From Candidatus Binatia bacterium (GTDB lineage: Bacteria; Desulfobacterota; Binatia; UBA9968), in contig DASXUF010000172.1 of assembly GCA_036504975.1 (NCBI GenBank), positions 1 to 63,515 of the forward strand: a stretch of 63,515 nt of DNA. The letters are read 5' to 3'. The notes beneath the pieces are model-generated. The model saw only the letters and a list, made by a program, of their open reading frames with translations. It searched no databases and had not been told where the DNA came from. Shown piece by piece: positions 51,710-60,035 of this stretch. The translations under genes were made by a program, and so were the position numbers. Positions within the stretch are counted from its first letter, which is position 1. Each line of letters starts with the position of its first letter.

Positions 51710-52000
51710 CTATGCGGCTGAGCGCCGCCCTCGTTTTTTTGCAGTCCGCTCTCGCCCCTTCTTAGGAAGCCGATCAAACTCTTCGGGCTCTCTATCGGGA
51801 ACCTTGGATAGAACGGCCTCAAACCTCTTGCGACTCCCACGCTTGGCGCGTTCCTGAAGGTATTCCACGGTCATCAGCGCAGACATCTTTTCCGCGACCG
51901 CTGAATTGATAAGCTGATTGATAGACACACCCTCACGCTTAGCCAGGTCACCCAGCTTTTTATGGAGAAAATTTGGAAGTCTGAGACTCAACGCGCTCAT
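51710..52000 (-). CDS. Ribbon-helix-helix antitoxin
   Basis: A 96-residue protein whose first 45 residues form a ribbon-helix-helix domain (SALSLRLPNFLHKKLGDLAK, GVSINQLINSAVAEKMSAL). The basic tail (KKGRERTAKKRGRRSAA) probably binds DNA or the toxin. Its ATG overlaps the PIN toxin stop by 4 bp, so it is the second gene of a toxin-first operon. It likely represses the operon at the operator upstream of the PIN gene. Confidence 0.85.
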   Translation of the reverse strand: MSALSLRLPNFLHKKLGDLAKREGVSINQLINSAVAEKMSALMTVEYLQERAKRGSRKRFEAVLSKVPDREPEEFDRLPKKGRERTAKKRGRRSAA

Positions 52001-52425
52001 TGCAGTGCTCCTATTCGTTTAAGGAACTGTGCAGGGGTCAGAATCTGCACGTCAAACTTCTCGGCTCCTGCAAAATCCCGCCTGTTGTAGGTAATGATGG
52101 CATCGCAGTCCCCGGCAACCGCTGCCTCCAAAATAAAATCATCCTTCGCATCTCTTAGATAAGGACGCCATAAAAAATAAACTTCCTGATGCTTGCCGAC
52201 GCTGCATAAGTAATCCAGCAAGTCTCGGACATCGGAGTCGGCGAGGTGCAACTCCTCCAGTTGAGCCGATAAAACCTCTTCGTACTCAAGCACCACGGGA
52301 ACGGAGAGGCAGATTTCAAAGTCTCCCTTTCCTACCATGGAGAGCAATTTGAAGGCCGCCCCCTTTTTTGACCGAAGTCCGGACACAAGAACGTTGGTGT
52401 CCAGAAGCACGAGAGGCACAGCCAC
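51997..52425 (-). CDS. PIN domain toxin
   Basis: A 142-residue PIN-family RNase-like protein. Metal-binding Asp residues lie in VLLDTNVLVSGLRSKKG (Asp9), the Glu in VVLEYEEVLSAQLEEL, and DAKDDFILEAAVAGDCDAII supplies the others. This is the PIN subfamily annotated as putative toxin-antitoxin toxin component. The start GTG (52425) lies only about 7 bases downstream of a perfect -10 box, so the transcript is probably leaderless. It is followed by its RHH antitoxin. Confidence 0.88.
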   Translation of the reverse strand: MAVPLVLLDTNVLVSGLRSKKGAAFKLLSMVGKGDFEICLSVPVVLEYEEVLSAQLEELHLADSDVRDLLDYLCSVGKHQEVYFLWRPYLRDAKDDFILEAAVAGDCDAIITYNRRDFAGAEKFDVQILTPAQFLKRIGALQ

Positions 52426-52427
52426 TG

Positions 52428-52459
52428 TGGTATTATATGAGATACCATCAATTAAGCAA
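52428..52459 (-). promoter_or_regulatory. Leaderless promoter and operator of the PIN/RHH operon
   Basis: On the minus strand, TTGCTT (52454-52459), a 16-base spacer, then a perfect TATAAT (52432-52437). Transcription would begin at about the GTG start codon (52425). The inverted repeat TGGTAT-8-ATACCA (52428-52447) covers the -10 box and is a likely operator for the ribbon-helix-helix antitoxin. Confidence 0.75.
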
Positions 52460-52594
52460 GGTTTTCGAGAATGAGCAACTAACGACTTCCTGACCAGCTC
52501 CCAACTGGATTGCCGCTTAAAGCATGCGGGAATGACGGACTTCGGATGGGCAATTGACGTCGCAGCAAGCTACGGTAATCGACCCGCGATTCAA

Positions 52595-54025
52595 TCACTG
52601 CGCCTCCAATGGTGACAGCGGCATCGTCTTTTCGGGCGACGATAAAGCTTTCACCAACCGATACTGATACTCCAGCCCATCGAAGAAGGATTTCACCGCC
52701 AGACGCTCGTCCTTGCCGTGGGCGCGATTATCACCGGGCTCGCTGGCGAGCCCCGAGTGGCCGTAGGCCGGGATGCCGGCGTTGCGCAGAAAGCGGGAAT
52801 CGGTCGCGCCTGTGGACATCACCGGCACGACCGCGGCGCCCGGCCAGAACTCGGCTGTGAGCCGCTCGATCGCCTGAACGAGGTCGGGCCGAGGCGGCGA
52901 CGGCAGGCTCGGCGTGTAATCTTCCATTTGGCTGACGACGATCTTGTCGTTGGCCAATACTCTGACCAGGGTTTGCTGAACCTCGGCCACGGACTCGCCG
53001 GGCAGCACCCGGCAATTCACCGTTGCGCGCGCCGTCTGCGGCAAAGCATTCTTGGCGATTCCCGAGTCGAGCCGAGTCGCTACGCAAGTGGTCCTGAGCT
53101 GAGCGTTGTACGAGGGCCGGGTCGAGAGACGCGACGTGGCCGCGAGGTCCGCGGGGTTGCGAAGAATGGCCCGCATGTCCTCGGCATCCTGGCCGCTTTC
53201 GATAGAGGCAAGCCGTTCGAAGTAAGCGCGGGTCGCCTCGGTGAGCTTCACGGGAAACGCGTGCCTGACTAAACGACGGAGGCCTTCGGCGAGATGGTAG
53301 ATCGCGTTGTCCCGGGTCGGCACCGCGCTGTGCCCGCCGGGGTTTTTAACTTCCAGGCGGTACATCACGGAAATTTTTTCGCTGACTTGCAGCCGGCTGA
53401 CGGCCGGCTTGCCGTTCCTTAAGCTGATGCCGCCGCCTTCGTTCAGCGCGAATTCCGCATCGATGAGATTTTTGTATCTCTTCAGCAGCCACGATACGCC
53501 GTTGGTCGGAACGTCCCCCATTTCCTCGTCGGCGGTCAGTGCGAGGATGATATCCCGGTCGGGGACGAAGCCTTCTTGCTTATACCTAAGGAGATTCGCC
53601 ACGAAGATGGCCGCCATCGCCTTGTCGTCCGACGTGCCACGGCCCAAGAAGTATCCATCCTGCTCCTGAAACTTGAATGGATCGAACGACCAATCCTCAC
53701 GCCTGGCTTCCACGACGTCGAGATGGGCCAGTAAAAGAATCGGCCTGCGCGCGCCGGTGCCGCGCAAGCGCGTGACAAGATTCCCCTTGCGCGCGTCGCT
53801 CCCGAGCACATGAATATCGTCCTCCGGAAAGCCCGCGCGCCTGAGCCGCCGCGCCATCGCCTCGGCGGCGAGCGTCGTATTGCCGACAGAGTCGGTCGTG
53901 TTGATGTCGACGAGCTCTTTGTAGATCTCGCGCGCGAGCTGCTGGTGGGGAGTGAACGGCTGCGCGTAAGCGAATCCTCCGCTGAGCGCTACCGCAAGAC
54001 AAGATGATAAGAGACGCATCATCAT
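52595..54025 (-). CDS. M20 family metallopeptidase, exported
   Basis: A 476-residue zinc exopeptidase of the M20/M25/M40 group. It starts at the first of three tandem ATG codons (54025); a signal peptide (LLSSCLAVALSGGFAYA) sends it to the periplasm. Metal ligands lie in LLAHLDVVEA (His, Asp), GRGTSDDKAMAAIF (bridging Asp), LALTADEEMGD (catalytic Glu) and the C-terminal AYGHSGL. A dimerisation domain (NPGGHSAVPTRDNAIYHLAE) lies between. It likely releases amino acids from peptides or N-acyl amino acids. Its 3' end is duplicated at 50761-51047. Confidence 0.92.
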   Translation of the reverse strand: MMMRLLSSCLAVALSGGFAYAQPFTPHQQLAREIYKELVDINTTDSVGNTTLAAEAMARRLRRAGFPEDDIHVLGSDARKGNLVTRLRGTGARRPILLLAHLDVVEARREDWSFDPFKFQEQDGYFLGRGTSDDKAMAAIFVANLLRYKQEGFVPDRDIILALTADEEMGDVPTNGVSWLLKRYKNLIDAEFALNEGGGISLRNGKPAVSRLQVSEKISVMYRLEVKNPGGHSAVPTRDNAIYHLAEGLRRLVRHAFPVKLTEATRAYFERLASIESGQDAEDMRAILRNPADLAATSRLSTRPSYNAQLRTTCVATRLDSGIAKNALPQTARATVNCRVLPGESVAEVQQTLVRVLANDKIVVSQMEDYTPSLPSPPRPDLVQAIERLTAEFWPGAAVVPVMSTGATDSRFLRNAGIPAYGHSGLASEPGDNRAHGKDERLAVKSFFDGLEYQYRLVKALSSPEKTMPLSPLEAQ

Positions 54026-54061
54026 TGATCTAATGTCTTTCTCACCATACGAACACAATAA

Positions 54062-54160
54062 GAGAGATTCTTCGCTGCGCTCAGAATGACATGGGAGCTT
54101 GGATTAGCCTGAGTCCTTCCTCTGTCATCCTGATGAACGAAGTGAAGGATCTCTCCCGCT
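54062..54160. repeat. Dispersed CTTCGCTGCGCTCAGAATGAC repeat
   Basis: AGAGATTCTTCGCTGCGCTC followed by AGAATGACATGG, and an inverted partner TCATCCTGATGAACGAAGTGAAGGATCTC. It matches the repeat class seen at 32202-32345. It fills the gap between the M20 gene and the amidohydrolase gene. Confidence 0.6.
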
Positions 54161-54167
54161 CCTCATA

Positions 54168-55166
54168 TCACAAGTTGAAGAGCTGCGCCGCGGTGCCGCC
54201 TAACATCGCCGCCCTATCCTTTTCCGATCTCGCCGCTTCGCGCACCACATTCAGCGACTCAAGGATGTTTGCGGAGGTTTTGCATTCGAGCGGGTAGTCG
54301 GTGCCGAACAGGATGCGATCGGCGGAGGTGATGTTAAACGCCGCTGCCAGCGCCGGCGCCCAGGCGCCGGTTCCGGCGGTATCGAAGTAGAGTGAGTGGA
54401 ATAATTTTTCAAAACGCTCCGCCAGGCCGAGGCGCTTCTGCTCCGATTGCGTCTTCAAGTATCCCTTCACCTCGGGCGGAACATCGGCGTCCTCGGGCTC
54501 GAAGAACGCCATCATCCTTCCCTTGAGCGACGACGCGCCACCGCCGAGATGCGGCATGACGAAACGCAGCCCGGGGAAGCGCGGCAGCACGCTCGCCATC
54601 ACGCGCACGATAGCCTGGGTCGTCTCGAACGGCCGGAAGACGCAGCGGTCAAGATTGTAAATAGTGTCCGAGCCGGCGGGCTTGGACTGCGGATGAATCA
54701 CGATCGGCAAATCATGGCGCTGGATACGCTCGTAGAGCGGGTTCATCACCGGATGGTCGAGCTGCACGTCGAGATGACACGCGAGCAGCGCGACGGCGCG
54801 CAAACCGAGCTCGTCGATGCCGCGCGCCAGCTCGCGCTCCGCCTGAGGCGGCTCATGGATCGGCAGGTGCATGGCGCCAACGAAGCGGTCCGGATGCTGG
54901 CGCGCGACTTCGGCGATGCCGTCGTTCAACATCCGCGCGACCTCCGCTCCCATCACCTGCACCTGATCGGTGAGCACCGCCGTCTTGACGCCGGCCTCGT
55001 CCATGACCTTGAGATGCGCGTCGAGGTCCTTGCGCGACGGATTGAGCGTCAGGCTGATCTCGTTCGTGACGATCCGCCGGCCTCCCGCTTGCGCGGCGAG
55101 CCGGTCGAACAAGCCCGCCGGCATGTAATGATGGTGAACGTCTACGATGAGCTCGGTCGAGACCAT
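54168..55166 (-). CDS. Amidohydrolase (amidohydrolase_2 / ACMSD-like)
   Basis: A 332-residue TIM-barrel enzyme of the ACMSD/amidohydrolase_2 group, the third in the window. Metal motifs are VDVHHHYMPAGLFD at the N-terminus, LPIVIHPQSKPAG in the middle, and ILFGTDYPLE near the end. FRFVMPHLGGG-type FVMPHLGGGASSLKGRM supplies another His. It follows the alpha/beta hydrolase gene with 2 bp between stop and start, so they form one operon. The substrate is likely a small aromatic or 2-oxo acid. Confidence 0.88.
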   Translation of the reverse strand: MVSTELIVDVHHHYMPAGLFDRLAAQAGGRRIVTNEISLTLNPSRKDLDAHLKVMDEAGVKTAVLTDQVQVMGAEVARMLNDGIAEVARQHPDRFVGAMHLPIHEPPQAERELARGIDELGLRAVALLACHLDVQLDHPVMNPLYERIQRHDLPIVIHPQSKPAGSDTIYNLDRCVFRPFETTQAIVRVMASVLPRFPGLRFVMPHLGGGASSLKGRMMAFFEPEDADVPPEVKGYLKTQSEQKRLGLAERFEKLFHSLYFDTAGTGAWAPALAAAFNITSADRILFGTDYPLECKTSANILESLNVVREAARSEKDRAAMLGGTAAQLFNL

Positions 55167-55168
55167 GA

Positions 55169-55888
55169 TTACTCAGCGATCTCCTTGGCGAGCCGATCGG
55201 CGATGATGCTATAGACTTCCGGGCAGATGCCCAGGCCCAAATGGGTCGTTTCCACCTCCACGTGCTCGACCTGCGAGCAGTCGTTGTCGATGCAGGCCCG
55301 CCACGCGACGACGCCGTCCATGCGCGAATAGATGGCGGTCACCGGCGTCGTGAGCGAGACGCGATTGCGCATCTGGATCTGCGCCTCGATCGCGTCGATG
55401 TCGATGCCTCGGCGGCGAAAGGAATGGGCGATGACGGTGTACTTGGGGCCGCCCACCACCGGAGTTCCGAGCGTGATGACCTGACGCACGAGATCGGGAC
55501 GCTCGCGCGCCGCCTCGCGGCCGAGGTATCCTCCCAGGCTCCAGCCGACGATGCGAACCTTTTGCCGCCCTTTGCGAGAGAAAGAGACCAGACGTTTGAG
55601 CACGCGCGTCAGCTGCTCCGATACATCGTCGGAATTTTTACGCCGTCCCTGACCGCGCACGCGATAGCCGAGAAGACGTAAATAGCTCTGCAGCAGCACC
55701 GTTGAAATGTCGCCGGCGCCGTAACCGGGCAGGACGAGGACGGGCTCGCCGCGCCCGCGCGGCTGGCGCGCGAGCGTGCGCATGCAGAGCAAGAGCCGCG
55801 GCAGCTCGAGCAGCCCGCGCGCCTCGCGCAACAGGCCGGAGCGCGGCGGAGGTTGAATCAATTCGATCGTCTTCGTAGTGGATTCCAT
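55169..55888 (-). CDS. Alpha/beta hydrolase (lipase-like)
   Basis: A 239-residue alpha/beta hydrolase. The nucleophile elbow GWSLGGYLGREAAR carries the catalytic Ser, and QVITLGTPVVGGPKYTV follows. A late His (HLGLGICPEVY) and Asp (SRMDGVVAWR) complete a plausible triad. LVLPGYGAGDISTVLLQSYL is typical of the esterase/lipase class that lacks a lid. There is no signal peptide. It is followed closely by the amidohydrolase gene. Confidence 0.85.
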   Translation of the reverse strand: MESTTKTIELIQPPPRSGLLREARGLLELPRLLLCMRTLARQPRGRGEPVLVLPGYGAGDISTVLLQSYLRLLGYRVRGQGRRKNSDDVSEQLTRVLKRLVSFSRKGRQKVRIVGWSLGGYLGREAARERPDLVRQVITLGTPVVGGPKYTVIAHSFRRRGIDIDAIEAQIQMRNRVSLTTPVTAIYSRMDGVVAWRACIDNDCSQVEHVEVETTHLGLGICPEVYSIIADRLAKEIAE

Positions 55889-55895
55889 TGCATCA

Positions 55896-56171
55896 GCCGT
55901 CGACAGAAGTCTTCATACCATACCGGGTGCGCACGAAGTTTACCATCTTCAAGCTCATGATGACCTGGCGATTTTGATTCAGCACCTCGACGAAGGAACG
56001 GACGATGCCGCGGATGGTAGGCGAGCGGCATGAAGCGCTTGCCGAAGCTCACCACCTCTTCAAGCTCCACCGCGATGGGACCGAATTCGTGCACCGTTCC
56101 GGGAACGTAATCTTCGAAGTAGCGGTTGCGACCGAGGTGGTGAAGCCGGACCGATTCATCCAGGAAGAAAC
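55896..56171 (-). pseudogene. MaoC-like dehydratase, broken
   Basis: Two pieces of a MaoC/hotdog hydratase lie in different frames on the minus strand. The N-terminal piece reads RYFEDYVPGTVHEFGPIAVE and EEVVSFGKRFMPLAYH; the C-terminal piece reads RSFVEVLNQNRQVIMSLKMV followed by NFVRTRYGMKTSVDG and a stop at 55896. The middle of the hotdog fold (about 60-70 residues, with the catalytic Asp/His) is missing. An internal deletion removed it. Confidence 0.7.
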
Positions 56172-56520
56172 TAGTCGAGAGGCCGGCCGGGAGTCAAGGA
56201 CAACTGTCCAATCCCACAAGCACGCGGCGTGGGAAGTCGCGCGCGGCCTCAGCGGCCAGGCGCCGATGACGGAGGTGAAAGACCCGTGGCCTTTGGAGGA
56301 GGCGTAGGACCAGGGGTTCGACGGAGTGTGGAGATAAGAAGGTAGAACTTCAGGGGACTGTGAAAAGATTCCCGACCCTTTTTATTCTTTTTATTGCTCC
56401 ACCCCTCTCTGCGAAATACGAGGGGTTGAGAAAGACAAGTCCAATTTTCAGGATTCGACCCCATCATGCCCTTAGGTAGGTTTTGGGGAACGAGGTAACC
56501 CACCCATCGTGGAAGATGCA
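56172..56520. other. Intergenic region, no gene seen
   Basis: No recognisable coding sequence on either strand. A small inverted repeat CCCCTC/GAGGGG (56402-56407 and 56420-56425) lies about 100 bp downstream of the guanine deaminase stop and might be part of a terminator, though no T-run follows it directly. Confidence 0.4.
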
Positions 56521-57852
56521 TCATTGTATGGCGCAATCCTCGAAGCCAGCGCTAATACCCCGGTAGACCTCTTCCCCCTTCACAAAGGCCCTTGCCACCA
56601 CCTGTCCGATATCTCTGAAGACCATCAGTGACAACACATCGTCCAAGTCGCCCTCGATCTCTCTCCATCTCCCAGATAGGGGGCTAGGATCAGCGACGAT
56701 AAAATCTGCATCTTTGCCTTGTTCAAGGCTCCCGATGCGTTCATCGAGTCCCAAAGCTGTCGCTCCTCTAATGGTTGCCATCGCAAGCATTTCTCGAGGC
56801 TGCACCCACTGAGGTTGCATATAAATTCCGTCACGCATAACGGATAAAAGAGAAGCGGAAGGAGCCGCGCCTATGTCAGAGCCTAGACCGACGGTGATTC
56901 TGTTCTGATGCATCTTTCTCAAATTCATTGTGCCGCTCTTCAGAAAAAAATTCGAACTCGGACAATAGGCCACTTTCGCACCAGACTCCCCGACGATTTT
57001 GAACTCGTCATCTTCAAAATGAATAGCATGGGCCAAGATTGTTCTTTCCCCAAGTAAACCCGCTGAATTATAGACGTCAACGTAATTTCGCCTGTGCGGA
57101 AACCGTTTCCGCACGAAGTCTACCTCCTCAAGTGTCTCCGACACGTGCGTTTGAATATACGCCCCATATTCTCTGGCAGCCGTTCCCGCCGTGATCATAA
57201 GCTGCTCTGAACAAGTTACCGCGAACCGGGGAGAAAAGGCATAATACAGTCGTCCGTCACTGGCTCCGTGCCACTTCTTGCACAGCGCAATGCTCTCTTC
57301 GATTCCAATGCGCCACTCTTGTAGCAGGCTCCTTGGAACCTCCCCACCTTCATCCATCAAAACCTTTCCAATTATTGCCCGGAGACCACTATTGGCGGCT
57401 TCTTCAAAGAGAATATCCGTCGCCTCGGCATGAACGGAGGAGAAAATAACTGCGGTAGTCGTCCCACAACTCGCCAGTTCATGCAGTAAGCGCTTTGCGG
57501 TGTTCCGCGCCAGATTAGAATCGCTGAACCGTGCTTCCACAGGGTAAATATGTTTCTTGAGCCAGGTCAAGAGACTGTCTGCGTACATACCCCTACAATC
57601 AAACTGTGGGAAGTGTAGATGCAGATCAACAAACCCGGGTAGAAGGAGCTGCGAACCAAAATCTACAACGGGCACACGCGCTGTAAAATCTAACCTTCGC
57701 TTAACATCCTCCCAGCACCCACAGTCGATAATACGACCATCCCCTCCAACTACCAGACAGCCGTGTCGAAATTCCTCACAGGACCCGTCCAATCTCGGGT
57801 TGACAATCCTACCTCGGTAGATTACGGGTTCGAATCTTGGATCTACCAACAT
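56521..57852 (-). CDS. guaD: Guanine deaminase (amidohydrolase)
   Basis: A 443-residue amidohydrolase that best fits guanine deaminase (guanine to xanthine and ammonia). The signature is GFVDLHLHFPQFDCRGMYAD (His78, His80). Further metal ligands are in YIQTHVSETLEEV and LAHAIHFEDDE, and the Asp in VGLGSDIGAAPSASLLSVMR. The C-terminal DERIGSLEQGKDADFIVADP is typical of cytosine/guanine deaminase relatives. Base composition is visibly less GC-rich than the genes on either side, suggesting transfer. A role in supplying xanthine to the molybdo-hydroxylases is possible but not shown. Confidence 0.85.
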   Translation of the reverse strand: MLVDPRFEPVIYRGRIVNPRLDGSCEEFRHGCLVVGGDGRIIDCGCWEDVKRRLDFTARVPVVDFGSQLLLPGFVDLHLHFPQFDCRGMYADSLLTWLKKHIYPVEARFSDSNLARNTAKRLLHELASCGTTTAVIFSSVHAEATDILFEEAANSGLRAIIGKVLMDEGGEVPRSLLQEWRIGIEESIALCKKWHGASDGRLYYAFSPRFAVTCSEQLMITAGTAAREYGAYIQTHVSETLEEVDFVRKRFPHRRNYVDVYNSAGLLGERTILAHAIHFEDDEFKIVGESGAKVAYCPSSNFFLKSGTMNLRKMHQNRITVGLGSDIGAAPSASLLSVMRDGIYMQPQWVQPREMLAMATIRGATALGLDERIGSLEQGKDADFIVADPSPLSGRWREIEGDLDDVLSLMVFRDIGQVVARAFVKGEEVYRGISAGFEDCAIQ

Positions 57853-57973
57853 TGAACCAACTTCTTTATAAAATTTGTAGACGACAAGATGAATTGCAAG
57901 AGATAAAAGCTGAAGAGGGCAGCTTCGATGATAAACAAGACTATCGTGCTCCTCAAATATAGCCTCTCACCCT

Positions 57974-58345
57974 TTACCCCGCATGAGGAAGCCTATCGAG
58001 TTGGATAGTCAAACTTTCATTTTCCGTAAAAAGCTTCGGCTCAATCGCTTTGGCAATCCCCACTGCTCCGCCAAGAAGGTTTGAGTAGAGTTTGATCCTC
58101 CCTCGGGAGTTAAGTGTGATAAGAAAAGTAATGCTCACAAGGATTAATCCGACAAACGAATTCCAAGGCAATTTGTCGAGTTTGTCATAGAGGACAACGC
58201 TCAAGGTAAGCGCACCGGTGATCATCGTTACGCTATCGGTGATCACCTTTACAATGATCCCGTCGAGACCCTGGATCGTGTCCCGGATCTTATTATAATA
58301 GGCGAGATCCTCGCTCGAATTTTCAGTAAGGAGAACTTTCGCCAT
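57974..58345 (-). CDS. Hypothetical protein with two membrane segments
   Basis: A 123-residue protein. I used the ATG at 58345 (MAKVLLTENSSEDLAYYNKI), which has GGAGG seven bases upstream. Two adjoining hydrophobic segments (VITDSVTMITGALTLSVVLY and NSFVGLILVSITFLITL) are separated by a short charged loop, with soluble ends. I do not recognise a family. It shares the lower GC of guaD upstream and may have arrived with it. Confidence 0.65.
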   Translation of the reverse strand: MAKVLLTENSSEDLAYYNKIRDTIQGLDGIIVKVITDSVTMITGALTLSVVLYDKLDKLPWNSFVGLILVSITFLITLNSRGRIKLYSNLLGGAVGIAKAIEPKLFTENESLTIQLDRLPHAG

Positions 58346-58532
58346 ACGCATTCCTCCCGTCAACCCCTGAGTCGTAATAACGGTAATAGAATACTTTGGA
58401 AGGGGTTTTGCAGTCAATACATATTAACCAGGCCTTCGGCAACAGGAAGAAAGGATGAAGGATGACCGCGGGGGGATGAAATAAAGAGAAGACAGCGGGG
58501 AATAGGCTGAAAACGAAAGCCGTGCCCGTGTT

Positions 58533-58575
58533 CGTTCTTCGACTAGCTCAAGACGCTGAGCGGAGCCGAAGTCTA
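58533..58575. repeat. Dispersed TTCTTCGAC...CCGAAGTC repeat
   Basis: TTCTTCGACTAGCTCAAGAC followed by GCTGAGCGGAGCCGAAGTC, of the same dispersed class as 9969-10076. The surrounding 58418-58659 gap holds no gene I can support. Confidence 0.5.
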
Positions 58576-58659
58576 GATCGTGCTCGTGGGCAGAGGTAAA
58601 AGACGGAAAAATATGGAGGATGGGCGATCGACCGGAAAACTTTTGGAGAAAGATCTAAA

Positions 58660-59013
58660 TTAGGGGAATTCTACGACCGGAAAATGAATAACGAGCGCCT
58701 TGGACCATTTCGTGGGACTTTCCAAAATCTTCGCGATGCGTTTCCCGACTTCTGATCGTACCACCTTGGCGCCGCAGCGCGGACAAACGCCAGCGGGCAC
58801 GTTGTCCAGCACGACTAGCTTCCCGCGAATCCAAAAGTCCTGGTTGATTCGTTTGCCCACAAGCTTGGCATCGCAGATTTCACATTTTCCGTAATTGAGA
58901 TCCAGAGCCGCGTCGATAGCCTCGGTCTCCTTCTTCGCGCCCAGGATGCTCTTGACCCGCTTGATCTTTCGCTCGTCCAAATAGTAATTCTTCCGCTTCA
59001 CGTTAGTTTTCAT
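58660..59013 (-). CDS. Hybrid antitoxin: RHH-like N-terminus with YgiT-type zinc finger
   Basis: A 117-residue protein. Residues about 7-42 (KNYYLDERKIKRVKSILGAK, ETEAIDAALD) resemble a VapB-type ribbon-helix-helix segment. Residues about 43-92 carry two CxxC pairs (CEICDAKLVGK and CPRCGAKVV), as in YgiT/MqsA zinc fingers (LVVLDNVPAGVCPRCGAK). YgiT-type domains usually occur in antitoxins. No toxin gene is adjacent. The domain joining is unusual; DNA binding is inferred. Confidence 0.75.
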   Translation of the reverse strand: MKTNVKRKNYYLDERKIKRVKSILGAKKETEAIDAALDLNYGKCEICDAKLVGKRINQDFWIRGKLVVLDNVPAGVCPRCGAKVVRSEVGKRIAKILESPTKWSKALVIHFPVVEFP

Positions 59014-59112
59014 GACTCGCGCCTGTACGTATGTATTTCCATTTTATATGCAGCATCTTAGGCGTCAAGGGGCATTGAGGCAACAGGCGATAGTGAAAAG
59101 GATGAACTTTTG

Positions 59113-59141
59113 TTGACACCCGCTCTGTTGTCGAATAGTGT
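59113..59141 (+). promoter_or_regulatory. Sigma70-type promoter for the gene at 59175
   Basis: TTGACA (59113-59118), a 17-base spacer and TAGTGT (59136-59141), 34 bp before the start codon. Confidence 0.6.
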
Positions 59142-59174
59142 CGCGGAAGATCGCTCTAAAAACGGCGGCGTACA

Positions 59175-60035
59175 ATGAGTCGAACACTGCGGATTCTGAA
59201 TTTCGTAAGCGCCGCGCTGCTTTTCTTATCCGCCGCAGCCGCGCCGGCAGCGGAGTCGAAAGCCGATCCCATCGACCGGATCGAAGACAACAGCTTTCTC
59301 GTCGAAGAAGCCTACAACCAGGAACCGGGAGTCATCCAGCACATCTTTGTCGCCGTCTACTCCAAAGACTCCCAGCGGCGCGGGTGGGAATTCAACTTCA
59401 CGCAGGAGTGGCCGGTCTTTTCTCAGGACCACCAATTTTCCTACAGCATCCCCTCTTTCCACACTCGGGAAGAAGGCGAAAACTTGCGGGGCATCGGAGA
59501 CATTCTACTCAACTACCGCTACCAGGCTCTGTACGAAGGAGAGCGTTTTCCGGCGTTCGCGCCGCGGTTCAGCTTGATTCTCCCGAGCGGTAACCGCTGG
59601 AAAGGAACGGGCAACGGCGTGGTCGGCTATCAATGGAACCTTCCCTTCAGCAAAAAGCTTCCGCCGCTATTGGCCCTCCATGCGAATTTTGGACTCACCT
59701 ATCTCCCCGGCGTGCGCGCCCCGTTGGACGCGGGAGGACTGTCGTCGAGGCGCTCGCTCGTCTCCCCCAGCCTGGGCGCGAGCGCCATCCTCGCGCTCAC
59801 GCCGCGCGTTCATGCGATGTTGGAATGGGTCGGTAATTTCGATGAAAGCATCGACGGCGCAGGAAAAAAACAGCGCGACTTCGTATCGATGATCTCTCCG
59901 GGCTTCCGCGCCGCCGTCATCGATAAAGAGGAGCTGCAAACCGTCATCGGCGTCGCTCTACCAATCGGTGTTACGAGGGCCGCCGCCAACTTCGGCGTGC
60001 TGTTATATCTCTCGATCGAACACAAACTTTTTTAG
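59175..60035 (+). CDS. Outer-membrane beta-barrel-like protein
   Basis: A 286-residue exported protein with a signal peptide (LRILNFVSAALLFLSAAAAPAA). The mature part consists of alternating beta-strands with aromatic girdle residues (RGWEFNFTQEWPVF, HQFSYSIPSF, FAPRFSLILPSG, AILALTPRVHAMLEWVGNF). It ends in a C-terminal phenylalanine (LYLSIEHKLF), as outer-membrane barrels do. It resembles the MetA-pathway/transporter-like group but I cannot name a substrate. It has its own promoter. Confidence 0.75.
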   Translation: MSRTLRILNFVSAALLFLSAAAAPAAESKADPIDRIEDNSFLVEEAYNQEPGVIQHIFVAVYSKDSQRRGWEFNFTQEWPVFSQDHQFSYSIPSFHTREEGENLRGIGDILLNYRYQALYEGERFPAFAPRFSLILPSGNRWKGTGNGVVGYQWNLPFSKKLPPLLALHANFGLTYLPGVRAPLDAGGLSSRRSLVSPSLGASAILALTPRVHAMLEWVGNFDESIDGAGKKQRDFVSMISPGFRAAVIDKEELQTVIGVALPIGVTRAAANFGVLLYLSIEHKLF

